54,322 nt of DNA, taken from positions 1 to 54,322 of the forward strand of contig NZ_AEDV01000090.1 of NCBI RefSeq assembly GCF_000148545.1, in the 5' to 3' direction. This document shows, one piece after another, positions 48,654 through 54,322 of this stretch. The translations under genes were made by a program, and so were the position numbers. A model generated the notes under the pieces. The model did not search any database. It saw only the letters and a program-made list of their open reading frames with translations, and was not told the origin of the DNA. Position 1 is the stretch's first letter. Each line of letters begins with the position of its first letter. This DNA comes from Streptococcus mitis SK597. Its GTDB lineage: Bacteria > Bacillota > Bacilli > Lactobacillales > Streptococcaceae.

Positions 48654-49900
48654 TAGATATCATTTTTGAGATTAAGAATCGTCAAAAAAATAGCTAGCAA
48701 GGAAAAACCAACAAATAGCATCCAAGTCAACTGTATATTCCATACGGCTATAAGTGAAAAACAAGCTGTTCCCACAGGTACGGATAAGGTAAACAATAAA
48801 CCTAAAAAATTACTGGTACGAGCTAAAACCTCTGGAGCTAGATTTTTCATGAGCATGGCACTAATCTTTGGTGAAACTTTACCAGACACATACAGAGTTA
48901 AAAAGAGAAATAGCAAACCAAGCACGACTTGATTGAATACGTTAGCCAAACCAATTAGAGTGAGCCCTACGGTCGCCCACATCATCAATCTAGGCAAGGA
49001 CTGCTTCCCAAAATAATCATTGCCCGTAAGGCTACTGATGATGACTGCTAACAAAGCACAGAATTGACTGATAAATAATGCCTCTGTATAAGAAAAATTC
49101 AAGAGAGAATGGCTCAAAAAGAAGATATTGTAAATTCCACCCAAAGCGCCACCCAAGGCATTGATAAGCAAGACAGCAAAGAGCATAAAACCAAAGTTTT
49201 TCTGTCCACCTTTAAGAAAAACGAGACGTAAATTTCGATAAATCGTTAGGAACTGCTCTTTGATCGGAAGCTTCTCATTTTTTAGAATTTCACCATCAGC
49301 AGATGACATTGACAGGCTCAATTTGCTTTTTCCTAAAAAGAGGATGACGGCTGATACTAGGAAGAAACAGGCATTGATCCCCGCAACGAGAGAAAAATTG
49401 TTGACCGATAGACCTAAGAGCCAGACTCCAAAAGCTTGACCACCAATAGCTGAAATATAGGTGATGAATTGGGAAAAAGAATAAGCTTCCATCAAATCCT
49501 CTTCAGCTACTTTTTCCTTAATAAGAGGCATGCGCAAGCCACCTGCAAAATCACTGATGACATCACTAATGACATTGATCAAACACAGGCTAGAAAAGGC
49601 AAAGAGACTAGCTTGCTGAACAACTAGGGCTGCTAGAAAAAATAAAACCGCCTGAAACAAACCGCTATAGACCATCCATTTGACCTTGTCCCTCGTGTAA
49701 TCTGCTCGAATCCCTACAAAAACTGTAAAGAAAGTCGGAAGAATCATGATAATATTGGCCATAGCAACCGCAAAAGAGGCTTGTGGCAAGGTCGATGCAT
49801 AGACGATAAATACCAGATTGAAAATCGAAGCACCAAAAGCATTGAAGAAGCGTGACAAAGTCAAGAGTCGGTAAGCTTGATTTCTGAACAATAGTTTCAT
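48653..49900 (-). CDS. MFS transporter (macrolide-efflux-like, MFS_3)
   Basis: A 415-residue protein with 12 membrane helices, an early RFFNAFGASIF segment and a central cytosolic loop (SKLSLSMSSADGEILKNEKLPIKEQF). It resembles drug or macrolide efflux carriers, but the substrate cannot be read. The final bases TAAT that end the gene join directly to the BOX element, so the last residues (ILNLKNDI) could have been altered by its insertion. It lies downstream of the Rgg-like gene on the same strand. Confidence 0.85.
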   Translation of the reverse strand: MKLLFRNQAYRLLTLSRFFNAFGASIFNLVFIVYASTLPQASFAVAMANIIMILPTFFTVFVGIRADYTRDKVKWMVYSGLFQAVLFFLAALVVQQASLFAFSSLCLINVISDVISDFAGGLRMPLIKEKVAEEDLMEAYSFSQFITYISAIGGQAFGVWLLGLSVNNFSLVAGINACFFLVSAVILFLGKSKLSLSMSSADGEILKNEKLPIKEQFLTIYRNLRLVFLKGGQKNFGFMLFAVLLINALGGALGGIYNIFFLSHSLLNFSYTEALFISQFCALLAVIISSLTGNDYFGKQSLPRLMMWATVGLTLIGLANVFNQVVLGLLFLFLTLYVSGKVSPKISAMLMKNLAPEVLARTSNFLGLLFTLSVPVGTACFSLIAVWNIQLTWMLFVGFSLLAIFLTILNLKNDI

Positions 49901-50004
49901 AGATAATCTCCCTTCTTGTTCAAATCCCTATATGAAGTATGACTATAGTATATCACTTAGAAATTGAAAGGGAAAACTTTTGAATATATGCAACACATAA
50001 AATA

Positions 50005-50062
50005 AGCAAAAAAACGATAGAACTTCTTTGATAACCTGAGAGAGGGCAAGAGTTCTATCGCT
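50005..50062 (-). terminator. Terminator of the Rgg-like gene
   Basis: CGATAGAACT and AGTTCTATCG form a perfect 10-bp stem with a 26-nt loop, and T7 follows on the minus strand. It isolates the regulator gene from the MFS gene. Confidence 0.75.
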
Positions 50063-50097
50063 TAAAATTTCAAATGATTTTCTTAGTTTGCAGATAT

Positions 50098-50949
50098 TCA
50101 ACAATCGGTCGTTTTTCGATAGTATTCGGCGGATTTGTTACAGCCAAGCATCTCAAAAATATGGACAGCATCTTCCATCTTTTTCTGACCTTCCTTGACT
50201 CTGCCTTGCTTGCTATCAAGAAGACCTTCCGCCCACAAATAGACAATTCGGAAATAGGTCTCATTTTCCTTATAGAAATGCTCTTTGATGACACGTTTAA
50301 AATAAGAGGCATTGGTAAATTCTTCACACTCAATACTAGCTAAAAAACCATTCAATAGCATAGTGTGAAAAAGGTTTCGATTACCAGACATTTCCATTAG
50401 AAAATCGGATTTGCGGACCATTTCTCGTACATATCTAGTAAAAAGAGAAACAGATAAGAACGGAGAACTGACCGAGAACAAATTGAGTTCATAGATTCCC
50501 CAAATCTCGGTAGAAAACAAATAGTCATGAAGGACTTTCCCTTCCTCTGCCGTTAACTCTACCGTTTCATCCATGCTCTTCATATAAGACTTGATAATAA
50601 TGGCATTTAGAATATGTTTCTGTTTGTTTTGAGAATTGACATGCTTTTCATACTCTTTGCGATACAAGTCTTCGAGAGGTGCTATATTCTTTGGATCCAA
50701 GACATCCGTAATTTCTTTTCTCAACTCAGAATCTGTATCATACTGAAAACCTCTTGCCAGAAAGAGAATTTCCTCCACACTGGCAGATATATTTTCTAGT
50801 GCAAATAGAAACTTTTCCACCGAAAGCTCACTTTGACCTGTTTCAAATCGGGACAACATAGACGGCGAAAATTGTCCCCCAGTCGCCTGTCTCAGCGAAA
50901 TATTTCTTGACTCTCGTAATTGTCTAAAGACCTTTCCAATCTGCTCCAT
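50098..50949 (-). CDS. Rgg/GadR/MutR family transcriptional regulator
   Basis: A 283-residue protein: an N-terminal XRE-type HTH (QLRESRNISLRQATGGQFSPSMLSRFETG) and a long alpha-helical repeat domain that in this family binds short hydrophobic peptides. No convincing peptide pheromone gene is seen on either side within 200 bp. The neighbouring MFS gene is a plausible target, though each has its own transcription signals. Confidence 0.88.
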   Translation of the reverse strand: MEQIGKVFRQLRESRNISLRQATGGQFSPSMLSRFETGQSELSVEKFLFALENISASVEEILFLARGFQYDTDSELRKEITDVLDPKNIAPLEDLYRKEYEKHVNSQNKQKHILNAIIIKSYMKSMDETVELTAEEGKVLHDYLFSTEIWGIYELNLFSVSSPFLSVSLFTRYVREMVRKSDFLMEMSGNRNLFHTMLLNGFLASIECEEFTNASYFKRVIKEHFYKENETYFRIVYLWAEGLLDSKQGRVKEGQKKMEDAVHIFEMLGCNKSAEYYRKTTDC

Positions 50950-51072
50950 AGACTTCCCCTTGATTCCGTATTTTCTTCATTTTATCATATTTTTCAGAAA
51001 ATTCATCAAAAACTTGCCAAATTGTCAGAATTATGAGAAAATAGAGGATATTTATCAGGTGGAGGGACTGTA

Positions 51073-51414
51073 ATGAGAGACGATATCAAAATCAATGACC
51101 GCGCTTTGGCCTTGCAAGACCAAATTATCGAAAAACTAGAGAAGGTTTTTGATACAGATGTGGAATTGGATGTTTACAATCTAGGATTGATTTATGAAAT
51201 CAATCTGGACGAAACGGGTCTCTGCAAGATTGTCATGACCTTCACTGACACCGCCTGCGATTGCGCCGAAAGCCTGCCTATCGAAATCGTTGCAGGTCTG
51301 AAACAAATCGAGGGTATCGAAGATGTCAAGGTTGAAGTTACCTGGTCGCCTGCCTGGAAGATCACACGAATCAGTCGCTACGGCCGCATTGCCCTTGGAC
51401 TGCCACCTCGTTAA
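51073..51414 (+). CDS. DUF59/MIP18 family protein (SufT-like iron-sulfur assembly)
   Basis: A 113-residue protein of the PaaD/MIP18 type, with the core VYNLGLIYEI, MTFTDTACDCAESLP (two Cys at about 59 and 61) and VEVTWSPAWKITRIS. Members help mature Fe-S proteins. It lies next to ilvD, which needs an Fe-S cluster, but the two are convergent, not co-transcribed. Ribosome site GGAGG upstream. Confidence 0.85.
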   Translation: MRDDIKINDRALALQDQIIEKLEKVFDTDVELDVYNLGLIYEINLDETGLCKIVMTFTDTACDCAESLPIEIVAGLKQIEGIEDVKVEVTWSPAWKITRISRYGRIALGLPPR

Positions 51415-51437
51415 GCAGGTCAATAACTTTTAAAGAT

Positions 51438-51470
51438 GAAAAAAAGCAAGCCGAAGTTGGCTTGCTTTTT
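51438..51470 (+). terminator. Terminator of the DUF59 gene
   Basis: AAAAAGCAAGCC and GGCTTGCTTTTT form a perfect 12-bp stem with a 6-nt loop, immediately followed by the BOX element. Confidence 0.9.
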
Positions 51471-51471
51471 G

Positions 51472-51622
51472 ATACTCAATAAAAATCAAAGAGCAAACTA
51501 GGAAACTAGCCGCAGGTTGCTCAAAACAGTGTTTTGAGGTTGTAGATAGAACTGACGAAGTCAGTAATCATACCTACGGCAAGGCGACGTTGACGTGGTT
51601 TGAAGAGATTTTCGAAGAGTAT
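51472..51622 (-). repeat. BOX element, second copy
   Basis: A 151-bp A-B-C BOX in the same orientation as the one at 48503-48653 and nearly identical; it contains the boxA core CTACGGCAAGGCGACGTTGACG-type sequence at about 51575-51596. It lies between the DUF59 terminator and the ilvD stop codon, only 4 bp from the latter. Confidence 0.92.
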
Positions 51623-51626
51623 GAGT

Positions 51627-53330
51627 TTATTTTTTACCTGACTTGTCCATATTCCAGAAGTCTGTCACGGCTCCGCGTGAAGCAGATGATACGATATGGG
51701 CATATTTACCGAGGACACCACGGCTGTAAAGTGGTGGCAAGGTTGTTTCTGCCTTGCGTTTTTCAAGTTCTTCTTCGGATACGGCCATAGAAATTTCTTT
51801 AGTATCTTGGTCAACCGTAACGATATCGCCTGTACGGAGGTAGGCAATTGGTCCACCATCCTGAGCTTCAGGAGCGATATGTCCAACAACTAGACCATAA
51901 GTACCACCAGAGAAACGTCCGTCTGTCAAGAGGGCAACCTTGTCTCCTTGACCTTTACCAACGATCATTGATGAAAGTGACAGCATCTCAGGCATACCAG
52001 GGCCACCCTTAGGTCCAACGAAACGAACAACGACTACATCGCCATCAACGATTTCATCTGTCAAAACTGCCTGAATCGCATCTTCTTCTGAGTCAAAGAC
52101 CTTAGCTGGACCAACGTGACGACGCACTTTAACACCTGATACTTTAGCAACTGCACCGTCAGGAGCAAGGTTCCCGTTCAAGATGATAAGCGGACCATCC
52201 GCACGTTTAGGATTCTCAAGTGGCATAATAACTTTTTGACCTGGTGTAAGGTCTGCAAAGTCAGCTAAGTTCTCAGCTACAGTCTTACCAGTACATGTAA
52301 TGCGGTCTCCATGAAGGAAACCATTTGCCAAGAGATATCTCATAACCGCAGGCACACCACCGACTTCATAGAGGTCTTGGAAGACATACTGACCAGATGG
52401 TTTCAAGTCGGCCAAGTGAGGCACACGCTCTTGGATTGTATTGAAGTCCTCAAGTGACAAATCAACATTGGCAGCATGGGCAATAGCAAGCAAGTGAAGA
52501 GTGGCGTTTGTAGAACCACCGAGAGCCATGGTTACAGTGATGGCATCTTCAAAGGCTTCACGAGTCAAGATATCTGACGGTTTGAGACCAAGTTCCAACA
52601 TCTTAACAACAGCACGTCCTGCTGCTTCGATGTCTTCTTTCTTGTCAGCTGATTCAGCTGGGTGAGATGAAGATCCTGGTAAACTCATACCGAGAACTTC
52701 GATAGCTGTCGCCATGGTATTAGCAGTGTACATACCACCACAGCCACCAGGTCCAGGGCAGGCATTACATTCAAGACGTTTCACGTCCTCAGCCGTCATG
52801 TCACCGTGGTTCCATTTTCCGATACCCTCAAAAACAGAAACCAAGTCAATGTCTTTGCCATCAAGATTTCCAGGTGCAATGGTTCCACCATAGGCAAAAA
52901 TAGCCGGAATATCCATATTGGCAATGGCAATCATAGAACCAGGCATGTTCTTGTCACAGCCACCGATAGCAACAAAGGCATCCACATTGTGACCACCCAT
53001 CGCCGCCTCGATTGAGTCCGCAATAATATCACGAGATGTCAAAGAGAAACGCATACCAGGCGTTCCCATGGCAATCCCGTCTGCTACGGTAATAGTCCCA
53101 AATTGTACAGGCCAAGCACCTGCCGATTTGACACCTTCTTTGGCTAATTTCCCAAAATCATGCAAGTGGATGTTACATGGTGTATTTTCCGCCCAAGTCG
53201 AAATCACTCCCACAATCGGTGTTTCAAAGTCCTTATCTGTCATACCAGTCGCACGAAGCATGGCACGGTTTGGCGATTTTACCATACTGTCATAAATGCT
53301 ACTGCGGTGACGTGTATCTAATTCAGTCAT
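51627..53330 (-). CDS. ilvD: Dihydroxy-acid dehydratase
   Basis: A 567-residue Fe-S enzyme of isoleucine/valine synthesis. Cluster and substrate motifs are visible: [12 protein letters not shown] and [20 protein letters not shown], and near the end [14 protein letters not shown]. The start follows GGGAGG by 6 nt; an extended -10 TGTGCTATAAT lies at about 53358-53367. No branched-chain amino acid leader is seen. It ends 4 bp from a BOX element. Confidence 0.97.
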   Translation of the reverse strand: MTELDTRHRSSIYDSMVKSPNRAMLRATGMTDKDFETPIVGVISTWAENTPCNIHLHDFGKLAKEGVKSAGAWPVQFGTITVADGIAMGTPGMRFSLTSRDIIADSIEAAMGGHNVDAFVAIGGCDKNMPGSMIAIANMDIPAIFAYGGTIAPGNLDGKDIDLVSVFEGIGKWNHGDMTAEDVKRLECNACPGPGGCGGMYTANTMATAIEVLGMSLPGSSSHPAESADKKEDIEAAGRAVVKMLELGLKPSDILTREAFEDAITVTMALGGSTNATLHLLAIAHAANVDLSLEDFNTIQERVPHLADLKPSGQYVFQDLYEVGGVPAVMRYLLANGFLHGDRITCTGKTVAENLADFADLTPGQKVIMPLENPKRADGPLIILNGNLAPDGAVAKVSGVKVRRHVGPAKVFDSEEDAIQAVLTDEIVDGDVVVVRFVGPKGGPGMPEMLSLSSMIVGKGQGDKVALLTDGRFSGGTYGLVVGHIAPEAQDGGPIAYLRTGDIVTVDQDTKEISMAVSEEELEKRKAETTLPPLYSRGVLGKYAHIVSSASRGAVTDFWNMDKSGKK

Positions 53331-53560
53331 TTGTTCCCTCCCATTTCAGTTTTTACTATTATAGCACATTTTAAAAGCAATGAACAGAAGAAAATTCTTG
53401 AATTTTCAGAAAATTTCGATTAATTTGGTTGATGACCTTTTAATTTTTTCATCTTTTTTTGTCAAGTAACTTTACTTTACAAAAAAAATGTGTTATCCTA
53501 GTATGGTTGATGAAAATCAGTAGATTGAATCGAATATAAATACCTAAAGGAGAAATCAAA

Positions 53561-53743
53561 ATGGCAGTACCTGCACGTCGCACTTCAAAAGCGAAGAAAA
53601 ACAAACGTCGTACACACTACAAAGTAACAGCTCCATCTGTAAACTTTGACGAAACTACTGGAGATTACTCACGTTCTCACCGTGTATCACTTAAAGGATA
53701 CTACAAAGGACGTAAAATCGCTAAAGCTGCATCAGCTGAATAA
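53561..53743 (+). CDS. rpmF: 50S ribosomal protein L32
   Basis: A 60-residue basic protein, [20 protein letters not shown] at its start. The zinc-binding cysteines found in some L32 proteins are absent (no Cys at all), so this is a zinc-independent form. AAAGGAG upstream; a TTTACT-17-TATCCT promoter is likely near 53472-53500. rpmG follows after 15 bp. Confidence 0.97.
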
Positions 53744-53758
53744 TAGAAGGGAGATACC

Positions 53759-53908
53759 ATGCGCGTAAATATTACACTTGAACACAAAGAATCTGGTGAA
53801 CGCTTGTACCTTACTTCTAAAAACAAACGTAACACTCCAGACCGTCTTCAATTGAAGAAATACTCACCAAAACTTCGCAAACACGTTGTGTTTACAGAGG
53901 TTAAGTAA
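53759..53908 (+). CDS. rpmG: 50S ribosomal protein L33, zinc-independent
   Basis: A 49-residue protein reading [20 protein letters not shown] at the start and ending [10 protein letters not shown]. It has none of the four zinc cysteines of the C+ form, so it is the C- type. GAAGGGAG lies upstream. Too short to appear in many gene calls. Co-transcribed with rpmF; streptococci normally carry further rpmG copies elsewhere. Confidence 0.96.
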
Positions 53909-53935
53909 GCATTCAATACGAATCAATACAGAAGA

Positions 53936-53958
53936 AAAACGCATAAGATGCGTTTTTT
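53936..53958 (+). terminator. Terminator of rpmF-rpmG
   Basis: AAAACGCAT and ATGCGTTTT make a perfect 9-bp stem with an AAG loop and a long T-tract. From here to 54237 I see AT-rich sequence with no gene. Confidence 0.85.
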
Positions 53959-54237
53959 TCTTTTTGTTAATTATCTTATATTTCAATTCAGACTCTACTT
54001 ATCCTACAATCTTTTTTTGTAAAGCTGATTTGAATCAGGTAATTTTAGCACTCTACTGCACTCTAGTTAACCGATGTCGTCTTTTTTTCACTATATTAGA
54101 TATTGCGTGTAAAATAGTTTTTTCATCATCTAACCTGTAGAATGGAGTCTAGTAATTTCAATGTAATAAACTCAAACCACAAACTTCAGTGTTCTAGAAT
54201 TGTTGAATAAGCTAGGAGGAAATATCAAAACAAAAGC

Positions 54238-54266
54238 TTGAAATATCGGAGGGGTTGTGTTAGAAT
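54238..54266 (+). promoter_or_regulatory. Promoter near the right edge
   Basis: TTGAAA (54238-54243), a 17-nt spacer, and TAGAAT (54261-54266) with an upstream TG (extended -10). It drives transcription out of the right end of the window. Confidence 0.6.
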
Positions 54267-54286
54267 GAGAGCATAAAGGGAAAATA

Positions 54287-54322
54287 ATGCTTCTAGCATA
54301 TATAACTAAAAAGCCCCACCGT
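54287..54322 (+). CDS. Possible start of a gene cut by the window edge
   Basis: An ATG with AAAGGGA 5-6 nt before it opens 12 codons (MLLAYITKKPHR) up to the edge, 20 bp behind a good promoter. The last bases AAAAAGCCCCACC could instead be the left arm of a terminator, so the call is weak. Confidence 0.25.
   Translation, partial: MLLAYITKKPHR

Overview
The window is chromosomal DNA from a low-GC Gram-positive coccus, most likely a mitis-group streptococcus (S. pneumoniae, S. mitis or S. oralis type). The grounds are two full-length BOX repeats, a malX-malC-malD-malA-malR block divergent from malQ-malP, a patA/patB efflux pair, a HexA-type mutS next to argR, the acetylated lysine pathway genes dapH-dapL, a class A PBP1b with a serine-rich tail, and a RlmA(II)-type rRNA methyltransferase. 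No tool was used, so species assignment is by recognition only.

Layout. 1-11400 reads leftward: tRNA-Glu, a cytidine-deaminase-like gene behind gltX, pgi, a class I amidotransferase-like hydrolase, patA-patB with a terminator-like leader, and argR-mutS. 11490-15840 reads rightward: argS, an unusual 260-bp array of hairpins, an 81-residue membrane protein, gpsA and galU. 15900-22680 reads leftward: dapH-dapL-formyltetrahydrofolate cyclo-ligase-rhomboid (with a structured leader before dapH), a frameshifted EamA transporter, and pbp1b. tyrS (rightward) is followed by a leftward pair made of a 92-residue protein and an unusual P-type ATPase, then rlmA. 27500-30300 is a small accessory island: a duplicated module of tiny membrane proteins split by an IS3-family element. 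30500-40270 is the maltodextrin regulon. 40280-43000 holds a YitT-like protein and aspS. 43100-47060 is an autoregulated-looking cassette (HTH regulator, ABC-2 transporter, DUF3169 protein, CPBP protease-like protein). It is followed by hisS, a BOX, an MFS transporter, an Rgg-like regulator, a DUF59 protein, a second BOX, ilvD, and rpmF-rpmG.

How the parts work together. The maltodextrin genes form a full circuit: MalX/C/D import maltodextrins, MalQ and MalP turn them into glucose-1-phosphate and glucose, and MalR probably represses both divergent promoters through LacI-type operators. A similar operator-like palindrome lies upstream of pgi, about 30 kb away. Most of the window is housekeeping. 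The places that deserve a second look are the hairpin array after argS, the duplicated micro-membrane-protein module, the dapH leader with a possible 9-codon leader peptide, the apparently leaderless rlmA, the non-canonical metal-site motif of the P-type ATPase, and the palindrome covering the promoter of the HTH/ABC cassette.
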